Shown in pieces: positions 37,384 through 45,831 of a stretch of DNA of 64,000 bases. Source of the DNA: Sporanaerobacter acetigenes DSM 13106 (GTDB taxonomy: Bacteria > Bacillota > Clostridia > Tissierellales > Sporanaerobacteraceae); the NCBI RefSeq assembly GCF_900130025.1, contig NZ_FQXR01000002.1, positions 398,023 to 462,022 of the forward strand, read 5' to 3'. The position numbers and the translations under genes were made by a program. The notes beneath the pieces are model-generated. The model had not been told where the DNA came from. It was given only the letters and a program-made list of their open reading frames with translations, and made no database searches. Position 1 is the stretch's first letter; each line of letters starts with the position of its first letter.

Positions 37384-38418
37384 CTAACCCTCCCTAAAAT
37401 TGCTAGTATTTACGAAAAACCAAATAGGCATGGGACCATTTAAATTGTACTCTCCTATCAATCCTTGAAGAGGACTTTTTCCCATATTTTTCCCTCTATC
37501 TATTTTCTTTTCTAAATTGTAATAAGTCATATATAATTGTAAATCTCCTTGGAGTTCATCTATGGTATTGTACCTATTATCTTTAAGTACCTCTTTGTAA
37601 AATTCATCGTGAAGTGTATCGTTTAATTCTTGGAGACATTTGGGTTCGTCTTCATGATTGGCAGGTATAATATAGTGTTTTGTATTGTATTTCTCTAAAA
37701 GTCCATCAAATTTGTGCTCACCATTTTCCCAATTGGTAGTATATTCTCTACTTCCATTTGTAATTATATTTTCAATATCTATATGAAAACTCTTCATTAT
37801 TGGTATGAGTTTTGTTTCTAGCAAATCTTTTACGTTTTCAAAAGATTTGTTGCCATATACTTTGGCTGCAGAAAATTTAGAATAACAATCCACAATAGAT
37901 ATCATATACATCTTCCCTATATTGTTAAGTTTCCCAATATAGCTCGTCCCAAGTTGCAATACATATCCTGGATAATATTTTTCAATATTTTTATAATTGG
38001 GCAGTTTCTTCTTTATCTTTTTAGGACTAGATGAATAGTTGTTCTTTTTTGAGTATTTTATTCTTTCTTCTGCTATATTTAAGCCATTTCTTTTAAGGGC
38101 ATTGTATACTCCTGTCTCGCTTATATCTATTCCTATGTCATTTAAATCATAGGAAAGCCTTCTAGGGCCATCCTTGGGATTTTGAATGACCAATTCAAGT
38201 ATTGTATTTTCTACTTCTTTAGATATTTCATTGGGCATTTTGGGCTTAGCTCTCTCTTTGTCCTTTAGTCCCTCAACACCACATTCTTTGTATCTTTCGT
38301 ACCATTTATAGTATGTAGTTCTGGATACACCAAACAATTTGCATGTTTCTGAAACATTTCCTGTCTTTATGCCATGCATAATGATTAAATATCTACTATT
38401 TACATCCTTATCCTTCAT
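37384..38418 (-). CDS. IS481-like transposase-derived protein lacking DDE residues (possible DNA-binding regulator)
   Basis: A 344-residue protein with an N-terminal HTH (about 1-60; NVSETCKLFGVSRTTYYKWY), a second HTH (about 65-115) and an rve integrase fold (about 150-310; MISIVDCYSKFSAAKVYGNK). The first catalytic Asp, usually in a W/Q-x-D-T-T motif, is Gly157 (LQLGTSYIG). The second, usually TDNGSEF, is lost (TNGSREY at 220-226). The third Glu (264) remains. I see no terminal inverted repeats or target duplications, and the frame is intact. It lies two bases before a PAI-like gene, so it may be a domesticated regulator. Confidence 0.75.
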   Translation of the reverse strand: MKDKDVNSRYLIIMHGIKTGNVSETCKLFGVSRTTYYKWYERYKECGVEGLKDKERAKPKMPNEISKEVENTILELVIQNPKDGPRRLSYDLNDIGIDISETGVYNALKRNGLNIAEERIKYSKKNNYSSSPKKIKKKLPNYKNIEKYYPGYVLQLGTSYIGKLNNIGKMYMISIVDCYSKFSAAKVYGNKSFENVKDLLETKLIPIMKSFHIDIENIITNGSREYTTNWENGEHKFDGLLEKYNTKHYIIPANHEDEPKCLQELNDTLHDEFYKEVLKDNRYNTIDELQGDLQLYMTYYNLEKKIDRGKNMGKSPLQGLIGEYNLNGPMPIWFFVNTSNFREG

Positions 38419-38511
38419 ACAACCACTCCTAATTGTTTCATTTTTAACAATAGGGTATAAAAAAATATTAGTTACTTATATTATACATCACTGCCAAAAT
38501 TTTTTCACAGA

Positions 38512-38547
38512 AAAAGAAGGAAAAGCATGGTAGCTTTACCATGCTTT
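38512..38547 (-). terminator. Terminator after the HydG-like/small-protein pair
   Basis: AAAGCATGGTAAAGCTACCATGCTTT on the minus strand, followed by a T-rich run, overlaps the stop of the small protein gene. It separates this unit from the transposase-like gene below. Confidence 0.75.
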
Positions 38548-38833
38548 ATGCAATCACTTTTTTTATAGCTTGTAATATTTCATTCCAATTCTCTTCGTCA
38601 ACATTTTCAGCGAGTAATCCTAAGTCTTCTGTAAGCACTATACGGTATTTTGGCATTATTAAATTTTTGTTTCCTGCACAATAAGACCAGCGATTGCCAA
38701 ATATTTTGCAGAAATTTATCTTGGTCCCATACTCTTTATATATATAATCTGCTATATCATTTAATTCATCCTCTAAGGATTTATCTTTACTTATTTTTAG
38801 TAGTTCTTTATAAATACACATCTCTCTCTCCAT
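38546..38833 (-). CDS. Small protein translationally coupled to the HydG-like enzyme
   Basis: A protein of about 95 residues starting MEREMCIYKELLKISKDKSL. It overlaps the end of the HydG-like gene by 26 bases; ATG at 38833 and the ATG four codons later both have purine-rich sites, so the start is uncertain. It contains NFCKIFGNRWSYCAGN with two Cys and acidic helices. I do not recognise the family. The overlap suggests it works with the radical SAM enzyme. Confidence 0.6.
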   Translation of the reverse strand: MEREMCIYKELLKISKDKSLEDELNDIADYIYKEYGTKINFCKIFGNRWSYCAGNKNLIMPKYRIVLTEDLGLLAENVDEENWNEILQAIKKVIA

Positions 38834-40307
38834 CCGAAATCCTCTCATAATATTCATCAAATTTTTCTATCAAATTATGTTGCTTATAAAAAGGCATAGA
38901 TTTAATCTCTTCAATTTCTTTTAATATCAGCTGCTCTCCTACTATCTTTGTTTCTTCAGAAGCATAATCGTCAAGATATTCTCTAAATGTAAGCACTGCA
39001 TTTAACTTGCAAAATTTTCCTTCAGTACAATTTCTTAATAAGCACATTATTTTATCTCCAGTTCTTCCACATCTATATCCCGCCGTACAAAATGAAGTAA
39101 TCATGCCTTCTTGTGCAAGTTCCCTTATGACATCATCCAATTTTCTTGTATCTCCAAGCATAAACTGTTGTTTATCCTGTCTCTGCATATTGGGTGCTTC
39201 ACTATAACCACCAATATCAATTTTAGTCGATGCATCCATTTGAGTACATCCTACTTTAATAGCCTCTCTTCTCACTTCTGGTCTTTCTCTAGCTGTTACA
39301 ATCAAACCAGTATAAGGAACCGATAGACGCAATACAGTAACTAGTTTTTTAAAATCATCATCATTAACTAAATATTTTGATTGAGTACTAAAATCCGAAC
39401 CAATGGCAGGAGTCATTCTAGGAAAAGAGATAGTATGTGGTCCAACTCCACCAAATTGTCTTTCCAAATCAATAGTATGATACATTAATCCCATAACTTC
39501 AAAGCGCCAATCATATAGCCCAAACAATGCACCTATTGCTACATCATCAATTCCAGCATCTAAAGCTCTATGCAATGAATACAATCTCCACAAATAATTT
39601 GCTTTTGGCCCTGCTGGATGCAATTTCTTATATAGTTCATGATTATATGTTTCTTGGAAAACTTGATACGTGCCAATTCCTACTTCCCACAATTTATGCA
39701 AATCTGCTATGGACATTGGTGCAGCATTTACATTTACTCTTCTAATATTGCCATATCCATTTTTACCTTTCTTTTTAACACTATATACTGCTTTAATTGA
39801 ATCAGCCATATAATCGACATCCGAAAGTGGATGTTCACCATATACTACAATCATTCTCTTGTGTCCTTCGTCAATAACAGCTTCTGTTTCTCTTCTTATC
39901 TCTTCCATGTTTAAAATTCTTCGTTTTTCCTCTGGATTTTCTTTTCTGAATCCACAATATATACAACTATTAACACAAAGATTGCTACAATATAATGGTG
40001 CAAAAAAAACAATTCTATTATCATATACTTTATGTTTCACTTCATTTGCAGCTTCGTACATCTCCTCCCACAATTCCTCATCCTCTACATTTAATAATGC
40101 AGCTGTCTCGTCTGGCTCTAATCTAGTTATTGAAAGAGATTTTTGTATTATGTCTCTTATAAATTTTTTATCTGGTTTTTTATTGTTAAGTAGTTTTTCA
40201 TGGATTGCTTCTTCATCAATAAAATCTTTCCCCTTAACTAAATACTTGTCAATCTCATCTTGCTTTACTACTTGTTCTGCCCATTTACTAGGCTCTAATC
40301 TTGACAT
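38808..40307 (-). CDS. HydG-like radical SAM tyrosine lyase with altered C-terminal cluster motif
   Basis: A 499-residue protein of the HydG/ThiH group. The radical SAM motif is C111-VNS-C115-IY-C118, followed by GFRKEN as in ThiH. The barrel (NIRRVNVNAAPMS, GVGPHTISFPRMTPA) and the C-terminal domain (NAVLTFREYLDDYASEETK) are HydG-like. HydG normally has CTACYRxGRTG plus a later Cys for the auxiliary cluster that makes the Fe(CO)2CN synthon. Here it reads FCTAGYRCGRTG: Gly410 replaces the second Cys, with extra Cys at 413, 422, 427 and 433. No hydE, hydF or hydrogenase gene is near. It may be a paralogue with another role; tyrosine cleavage is inferred. Confidence 0.8.
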   Translation of the reverse strand: MSRLEPSKWAEQVVKQDEIDKYLVKGKDFIDEEAIHEKLLNNKKPDKKFIRDIIQKSLSITRLEPDETAALLNVEDEELWEEMYEAANEVKHKVYDNRIVFFAPLYCSNLCVNSCIYCGFRKENPEEKRRILNMEEIRRETEAVIDEGHKRMIVVYGEHPLSDVDYMADSIKAVYSVKKKGKNGYGNIRRVNVNAAPMSIADLHKLWEVGIGTYQVFQETYNHELYKKLHPAGPKANYLWRLYSLHRALDAGIDDVAIGALFGLYDWRFEVMGLMYHTIDLERQFGGVGPHTISFPRMTPAIGSDFSTQSKYLVNDDDFKKLVTVLRLSVPYTGLIVTARERPEVRREAIKVGCTQMDASTKIDIGGYSEAPNMQRQDKQQFMLGDTRKLDDVIRELAQEGMITSFCTAGYRCGRTGDKIMCLLRNCTEGKFCKLNAVLTFREYLDDYASEETKIVGEQLILKEIEEIKSMPFYKQHNLIEKFDEYYERISDGERDVYL

Positions 40308-40349
40308 TTTTCTACCTTCTCCCTATAAAAATTTATATTTATTAAAAAT

Positions 40350-40378
40350 CAAAAAAACTTTCCATGGAAGGAAAGTTT
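40350..40378 (-). promoter_or_regulatory. Leader hairpin (possible attenuator) of the HydG-like gene
   Basis: AACTTTCC-TTCCAT-GGAAAGTT is followed on the minus strand by seven T, only about 40 bases before the HydG-like ribosome site. GAAGGGAAAAG a little upstream could pair with the first arm and act as antiterminator. The rest of the 301-base gap 40308-40608 is AT-rich and otherwise holds only the SDR terminator; I see no T-box or known riboswitch motif. Confidence 0.5.
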
Positions 40379-40560
40379 TCTATGCAAAACAAATCACAAA
40401 TCTTTTCCCTTCACAAATCAGAACAATCTTCTTTGTAAGGTCAAAAATATCATATTATTAAACAAATCATTAAAGAATTCTCTCTAATAGTTTGAATAAT
40501 TGAAATTTTCACTTGTTTTACTTCATTTTATCAATTAGTTTAAATCTTGTCAAGAAACAA

Positions 40561-40592
40561 AAAACAGGGTTGCTGCTTTAAAGCAACAACCC
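40561..40592 (-). terminator. Terminator of the enoate-reductase/SDR operon
   Basis: GGTTGTTGCTTT/AAAGCAGCAACC (one G-U pair) is followed on the minus strand by TTTTTTG. It starts about 17 bases past the SDR stop and has a GGGACGGGG flank like the GGGAC palindromes. Confidence 0.85.
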
Positions 40593-40608
40593 CGTCCCTA
40601 TATTCTTA

Positions 40609-41463
40609 TTATTTAAAGAAGTTTACATCTGGATTTTTCATATCTAATACATTCTTAACTCTCATTCCTATTATAGGTAAGTATTGTGGATGTGTTAGAA
40701 TATAGAATTGTTCATCTTCTATAGCTTGGAATACGCTCATTCCAATGCTATCAATTGGTATTCCTGTAGTTATGACATGTGTGTTTTTTATATATCCTTC
40801 CTTATAGGATTCACTTTGATAATATGGGTCTTCCCAGTCAATTTTGAACTTTTCTGGTCTTCTCTTATCACAGTTATGCAAATCTGTTTGAACAAATCCT
40901 GGACAAAATACTGACATCTTTATCTTGGAGCCTTTTTCTTGTAATTGATAATTTACAGCTTCAGAAAGTCCTATATTGCCATGTTTAGTCATAAAATATG
41001 TTGGTGCTCCTGGACTAGTAATAAGTCCTGCCACACTTGCAGTGTTGACTATATGACAATCTGTATTTTGTTTTTCCATGATAGGTATAAATACCCTTAA
41101 TCCATATGCTACACTGTATAAATTTGAATGAATTATATAATCTATATCATTTATTGGCAATTCCCAAATAGCTCCCATGACAGATACTCCAGCATTGTTA
41201 AATAAAATATCTACTTGGCCATATTTGTCTATAGTCTTTTTAGCCAACATTTCCATATCACTATATTCAGTTACGTCCATATATACAGTCATAAAATCTG
41301 CATTTAGGCCTTTAAATTCACTTTCTACTCTATCTAAACCTTCTTTATCAATATCTGCTATAACTACTTTCATTTCTCTTTTTGCAGCTTCCTGTGCCAA
41401 TGCATGACCTATACCATTGGCTCCGCCAGTCACAACAGCTACTTTGCCTTTGAATTCCTTCAT
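40609..41463 (-). CDS. Short-chain dehydrogenase/reductase
   Basis: A 284-residue classical SDR. TGGANGIG (12-19) binds NAD(P), NNAG is at 89-92, and the catalytic residues are Ser143, Tyr156 and Lys160 (YFMTK). It oxidises or reduces a secondary alcohol/ketone. It starts 15 bases after the enoate-reductase-type gene and they form an operon closed by a terminator. In lactobacilli an SDR interconverts hydroxy- and oxo-fatty acids during linoleate saturation; an analogous role is possible here but not shown. Confidence 0.9.
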   Translation of the reverse strand: MKEFKGKVAVVTGGANGIGHALAQEAAKREMKVVIADIDKEGLDRVESEFKGLNADFMTVYMDVTEYSDMEMLAKKTIDKYGQVDILFNNAGVSVMGAIWELPINDIDYIIHSNLYSVAYGLRVFIPIMEKQNTDCHIVNTASVAGLITSPGAPTYFMTKHGNIGLSEAVNYQLQEKGSKIKMSVFCPGFVQTDLHNCDKRRPEKFKIDWEDPYYQSESYKEGYIKNTHVITTGIPIDSIGMSVFQAIEDEQFYILTHPQYLPIIGMRVKNVLDMKNPDVNFFK

Positions 41464-41478
41464 CTAAACTACCCCCTT

Positions 41479-43422
41479 TTATTCTAATGTATATGCCTTG
41501 TCGAAACCTGTTTGTACTGCGTCATAAACTTTTCCTGGTCTTTGAGAATCTCCAAGAATTCTTACATTCTTAAAGTTCTTTTCTACATCCCCTACAAATT
41601 CATTTACTTGAGGACGTACTCCCAAGGACAATACTACGCAATCTGCATCCATAGTCATTTTAGTGTTGTCATAAGTGTTTAGTAGATGAATTTTTCCTTC
41701 TTCAACTGCAACTAATTGTCTTCTTGTGTACATTTTTACTCCATACTTCTTAAGTCTAGTAGTTACATCATATAGTACTGGAGCATGTACACCAGGTCCT
41801 ATATTTTTTTGCATTTCTATGACTTCTACTTCATTGCCTTTTTCAGCTAAATATTCAGCTGTTTCAAGTCCAGTCATTCCTGAGCCAGCAACTACAATTT
41901 TCTTTCCTCTTATGTCCATCTTTTTATCTAGTACATCTGTTGCTATCACCACATTTTCTCCATGAATTCCTGGCATTTCTGGAACTATAGCATTTCCACC
42001 CATAGCTACAAATACTGCATATGGATTTAAAGCCTTTAAGTCTTCAATAGTTGGTGCACAATTTAGTCTTATATCTACTCCCAATTGTCTTATCTGATAT
42101 TCCATATTATTTACTAGAGCTTTCAATTTGTCTTTGCATGGTGGAATACTTCCTAGATATACACTTCCTCCTAGATGGCCTTTCTTTTCGAACAATACTA
42201 CCTTAAATCCTCTTACAGCTAATACTCTTGCTGCTTCCATTCCAGCAGGTCCTCCACCAATGACTGCCACTACTCTTCCATCTCCATCTTTTTCATAATG
42301 AGCATATTCCCCTTCATATCCAAGTCTTGGGTTTACAGCACATTCTACTGTTTTGGCATTCATTACTTGTTCTATACAGTGCAAGCAAGATATACAAGGT
42401 CTTATTTCTTTTTCTCTGCCTTCCATAGCTTTCTTTCCAAATTCAGGATCAGCTAATTGAGCTCTACCCAATGCTATAAAGTCACAACTTCCTTCTGCCA
42501 ACAATTTTTCAGCTACTTCCGGAGTTTTTACATTGTTACAAGCTATAACTGGAATTTTTACACTTTTCTTTATTCCTTCAGCTAAATGTTTTTTCCATCC
42601 TTCAGGATAGGAAACTGGTTCTATAATAGTTACTGCTGATTCATAAGTTCCTGAACTTACATTTATAGAATCTACTCCTATACTTTCTAAATATCTAGCC
42701 ATCTTTATAGCTTCTTCTTGACTGATTCCACCTTCTACAAATTCATCTCCATCAATTCTCACACTGATTGGAAAATTTGGTCCACAGATATGTCTTATAC
42801 CTAAAATAATTTCTGTAACAAATCTCATTCTATTTACAAAACTTCCACCATATTTATCTGTTCTCTTGTTTGTCAATGGACTCATAAATTGGCCTATCAA
42901 ATATCCATGAGCACCATGAAGTTCTACACCGTCTATTCCAGCTATTTGTGCAATTTTAGCTCCAGCTACAAATTTCTTTACAAGTCCTTCTACTTCTTCT
43001 GTTGTCATCTCTCTTGGCATTTCCCCTATAGTCTTACAAGTTATTGCACTTGGTGCAGCAATTTGTCTTCCTTCAATAAGTCTACTGTGAGACTGTCTTC
43101 CTGGATGATGAAGTTGCAAGAATATCTTTGTATCATATTTGTGAACTGCTCTTGCCAATCTTTCTAGTCTTGGAATTTGATTCGCATTTGTAGCACACAA
43201 TTGATTTGGTGTTCCTACACCTGTTTCATCATCAATTCTAGTTATTTCTGTGATTATGAGACCACAGCCACCCTTTGCTCTTTCTTCGTAGTATTTAATC
43301 ATTCTGTCACTTGCTTCACCTGTAGATGAGGCCAAAGAAGTTCCCATAGCAGGCATAACTATTCTGTTTTTTAAAGTCAATCTTCCAATTTGGCCTTTTT
43401 TAAATAGATAATTGTATTCCAT
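41479..43422 (-). CDS. Enoate/2,4-dienoyl-CoA-reductase-type iron-sulfur flavoenzyme
   Basis: A 647-residue enzyme of the old-yellow/FadH/BaiCD/enoate-reductase family. The FMN TIM barrel fills residues 1-340 (LTLKNRIVMPAMGT, HGAHGYLIGQFMSPLTNKRT). The [4Fe-4S] motif CISCLHC with Cys 12 residues on is at about 345-360. FAD and NAD(P) domains follow (VVAVIGGGPAGMEAARVLAV, KIVVAGSGMTGLETAEYLAE). It reduces C=C bonds conjugated to a carbonyl or a diene. The ATG at 43422 is placed behind GGGGGTG. It heads the operon with the SDR and diverges from a PucR gene, its likely regulator. Confidence 0.9.
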   Translation of the reverse strand: MEYNYLFKKGQIGRLTLKNRIVMPAMGTSLASSTGEASDRMIKYYEERAKGGCGLIITEITRIDDETGVGTPNQLCATNANQIPRLERLARAVHKYDTKIFLQLHHPGRQSHSRLIEGRQIAAPSAITCKTIGEMPREMTTEEVEGLVKKFVAGAKIAQIAGIDGVELHGAHGYLIGQFMSPLTNKRTDKYGGSFVNRMRFVTEIILGIRHICGPNFPISVRIDGDEFVEGGISQEEAIKMARYLESIGVDSINVSSGTYESAVTIIEPVSYPEGWKKHLAEGIKKSVKIPVIACNNVKTPEVAEKLLAEGSCDFIALGRAQLADPEFGKKAMEGREKEIRPCISCLHCIEQVMNAKTVECAVNPRLGYEGEYAHYEKDGDGRVVAVIGGGPAGMEAARVLAVRGFKVVLFEKKGHLGGSVYLGSIPPCKDKLKALVNNMEYQIRQLGVDIRLNCAPTIEDLKALNPYAVFVAMGGNAIVPEMPGIHGENVVIATDVLDKKMDIRGKKIVVAGSGMTGLETAEYLAEKGNEVEVIEMQKNIGPGVHAPVLYDVTTRLKKYGVKMYTRRQLVAVEEGKIHLLNTYDNTKMTMDADCVVLSLGVRPQVNEFVGDVEKNFKNVRILGDSQRPGKVYDAVQTGFDKAYTLE

Positions 43423-43513
43423 CATAAGCACCCCCGTTATTTATTTAACGTTCTTATATATTACTTTAATACAATGAAACTCCATTTTCTATAGGCCTCA
43501 AATACAATAATTC

Positions 43514-43543
43514 TTGCTTTTTTTGTGCATCATGCACTATAAT
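43514..43543 (+). promoter_or_regulatory. Promoter with GTGCAT palindrome for the second PucR gene
   Basis: TTGCTT and TATAAT with an 18-base spacer. GTGCATCATGCAC at 43525-43537, a 13-base palindrome, sits in the spacer against the -10. It is a candidate operator in the divergent PucR/enoate-reductase control region. Confidence 0.6.
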
Positions 43544-43565
43544 AATTACAAAGGGGGAAAACGCT

Positions 43566-45119
43566 ATGGCTATAAAACTTATTGATGTTTATAACAATCT
43601 CAAAGATTGTTCAAAAACCTTGTATTCAAGGCAAAATGGTGAAGAATTTCTCGTTGATTCAGAATTGTTGAGTAATGAAATAAGTATTTTACGGAAAAAC
43701 ATACTATATGTATGTGAAGCTTCGGTTTTAAATGAAATGAATGTGGAAAATATTCCCAAATGCAATTTGTTGATATTAAAAGATGAGGAATATGATTTAG
43801 AAAAACTTATAAATAGAAAAATAAGTATTATAGAATGTGATTCTAATACAGAATTCCAAGAGTTGTTCGATAGTATAAAAGATATGTTCTTAAAAGACTA
43901 TATGCTATTGGACAGTTCAGCCATATTGTTAGATGCCCTCATAAAAGAAAAAGGACTTAAATACATTGTAAATATTAGTTCTGAAATATTTGAAAATCCT
44001 GTAATACTCATAGATTCAGGATTCAAAGTATTAGCTCATTCAGATGTAGAAGAAATAACAGAGCCCTTCTGGCTCAACAATATAAATATGGGCTATTGTT
44101 CCTATGAGTTCATCTCTGCAGTGAAAAAGATAAAATCCTTCCAAAGCTCTCCAAATACCAATGAACCCTTTATAGTCATCTGCCCTGAGAGTCCTATACG
44201 AAAACTAGTCAGCAAAGTAATTATAGATGGAAACTCTGTAGGTTCTGTCATTATTCTAGAATCTAATGAAAAGTTTACAGACAATACTTATGAAGTGATA
44301 AAACTTTTGAGCAATGTCATCTCGGAAGAACTAAAAAAAGACCAAGTTTACAGAAATTTAAATGGACTTATGTATGAAAATTTAATTGTTGATGTATTAG
44401 AGAAAAGTGTTGCTGATGAAAAAACCCTCAAAGAAAGAATGAAATCTGCAAATTGCAACTTTGGAGACAATTTGTATCTACTGGTAGCTGAAATATCTAG
44501 TTACAATACTACAAATGCTCCTTCCAATTATTTAAAACAATCTTTAGAACAAATATTTGCTGAACACAAATCTCTGTTTTATAAAGACCATATATTGATA
44601 TTGGTGGATTTGAAAAAAGACTCTTCTATAAGCCCCGATACAAAGAAAAGACTTGTAGATTTTCTTGAAAAGCACGATATAACACTGGCTGTAAGTTCTA
44701 ATTTTCACAATATTCTAGATATAGGAAACTCCTATAAACAGTGCAAAGATACTTTGGAATTGGTCTCAAAACTAAATCTAAATGGGAATGTATTTTTCTA
44801 TGAAGATTTTAAATTCTACCATCTCTTGTGCAATACCAATCCAAATATAAACCTTTTGAACTTCTGTAGTGATGGACTATTGAAACTCATTGACTATGAC
44901 AAAGAAAACAACACGGAATATTTTAAAACCCTAAAGGCCTATATTGCTGCAGATAAAAATGCTGTACAAACTGCAAAAAATATGTATATTCATAGAAATA
45001 CTATAAACTATAGGCTAAACAAGATAAAAGAAATTTCAAATTTAGATTTGGACAATGGAGATGAGATTTTTAGACTTACTATGTCCATGAAGATATTGGA
45101 ATTCAGTGAACAACACTAG
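43566..45119 (+). CDS. PucR/CdaR-family transcriptional regulator
   Basis: A 517-residue plus-strand regulator. The first 250 residues form a PucR-type sensor region (ILLDALIKEKGLKYIVNISS), followed by a degenerate GGDEF/CdaR region and a C-terminal HTH_30 (TAKNMYIHRNTINYRLNKIK). It differs in its N-terminus from the PucR protein at 17883. It diverges from the enoate-reductase/SDR operon with 143 bases between start codons, and is the obvious candidate regulator of those genes and perhaps of the PAI-like genes. Confidence 0.88.
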   Translation: MAIKLIDVYNNLKDCSKTLYSRQNGEEFLVDSELLSNEISILRKNILYVCEASVLNEMNVENIPKCNLLILKDEEYDLEKLINRKISIIECDSNTEFQELFDSIKDMFLKDYMLLDSSAILLDALIKEKGLKYIVNISSEIFENPVILIDSGFKVLAHSDVEEITEPFWLNNINMGYCSYEFISAVKKIKSFQSSPNTNEPFIVICPESPIRKLVSKVIIDGNSVGSVIILESNEKFTDNTYEVIKLLSNVISEELKKDQVYRNLNGLMYENLIVDVLEKSVADEKTLKERMKSANCNFGDNLYLLVAEISSYNTTNAPSNYLKQSLEQIFAEHKSLFYKDHILILVDLKKDSSISPDTKKRLVDFLEKHDITLAVSSNFHNILDIGNSYKQCKDTLELVSKLNLNGNVFFYEDFKFYHLLCNTNPNINLLNFCSDGLLKLIDYDKENNTEYFKTLKAYIAADKNAVQTAKNMYIHRNTINYRLNKIKEISNLDLDNGDEIFRLTMSMKILEFSEQH

Positions 45120-45120
45120 A

Positions 45121-45173
45121 AAACTGTGGGGACGGGATTGTTCTTTTAAATAACAATTCCGTCCCCACAGTTT
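45121..45173. terminator. Large GGGAC-type palindrome between convergent genes
   Basis: Two 22-base arms (AAACTGTGGGGACGGGATTG, then TT) match with one mismatch around a 9-base loop. It starts one base past the PucR stop and ends four bases before the pcp stop, so it can end both transcripts. It has the same GGGGACGG core as other palindromes here, so it may be a repeat family used as terminator. Confidence 0.8.
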
Positions 45174-45177
45174 AAGA

Positions 45178-45819
45178 TTAATGAGTTTGTCCTTCTGAAA
45201 CTTTTATGTCTTCTTTGTTTTCTACTACTGCTTCAATAGCAAGAGTTAGAGCTTTGATGATATCGTTTAAATTCATACTTGCTGTAGCTCTTTTGTCAAT
45301 TACTTGTTCTGGAAGGAATGGAACATGAATAAATCCACCCTTTATATTTGGATATTTTTTGTCAATCAAATAATGTAGCCCATACATGATGTGATTGCAT
45401 ACATAAGTTCCAGCAGTATTTGATATACTAGCAGGTATACCACCTTCTCTTATTTTTTGTACCATAGCTTTTATAGGGAGCTCTGAGAAATATGCTGGTT
45501 CTCCATCTCCAAATATTGGTTCATCTACTGGCATATTTCCCTCATTGTCCCCTATAGGTGCATCGCTTATATTTATAGCTACTCTTTCAACTGTCATGTC
45601 AAATCTTCCACCAGCTTGCCCTACACATATGACAACATCGGGATTTTCTCTTTCTATAGCTTCGTCTAATTTTTTTATAGATTTTCTAAATACTGTAGGA
45701 ATTTCTACTTTGACAATTTCTGCTCCAGCAATTTTACTATCTAATCTCTTTACTGCCTCATAAGCAGGGTTTATGCTTTCCCCACCAAATGGATCAAATC
45801 CAGTAACTAATATTTTCAT
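45178..45819 (-). CDS. pcp: Pyroglutamyl-peptidase I
   Basis: A 213-residue cysteine peptidase that removes N-terminal pyroglutamate. The triad lies in [15 protein letters not shown] (Glu), [19 protein letters not shown] (Cys) and [12 protein letters not shown] (His). [20 protein letters not shown] is the family N-terminus. The ribosome site is AAGGAGG. In many Firmicutes pcp follows DUF969 and DUF979 membrane genes; here those partners survive only as a fused remnant directly upstream. Confidence 0.95.
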   Translation of the reverse strand: MKILVTGFDPFGGESINPAYEAVKRLDSKIAGAEIVKVEIPTVFRKSIKKLDEAIERENPDVVICVGQAGGRFDMTVERVAINISDAPIGDNEGNMPVDEPIFGDGEPAYFSELPIKAMVQKIREGGIPASISNTAGTYVCNHIMYGLHYLIDKKYPNIKGGFIHVPFLPEQVIDKRATASMNLNDIIKALTLAIEAVVENKEDIKVSEGQTH

Positions 45820-45831
45820 TTTTAAACCTCC

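Noticed and set aside
37384..38418. Active insertion sequence
   Set aside because: Two of three catalytic residues are missing and no inverted repeats or target duplications are visible at the ends.
38808..40307. Calling this gene the hydrogenase maturase hydG
   Set aside because: The C-terminal Cys pattern differs from HydG and no hydrogenase or hydE/hydF genes are present, so only 'HydG-like' is supported.
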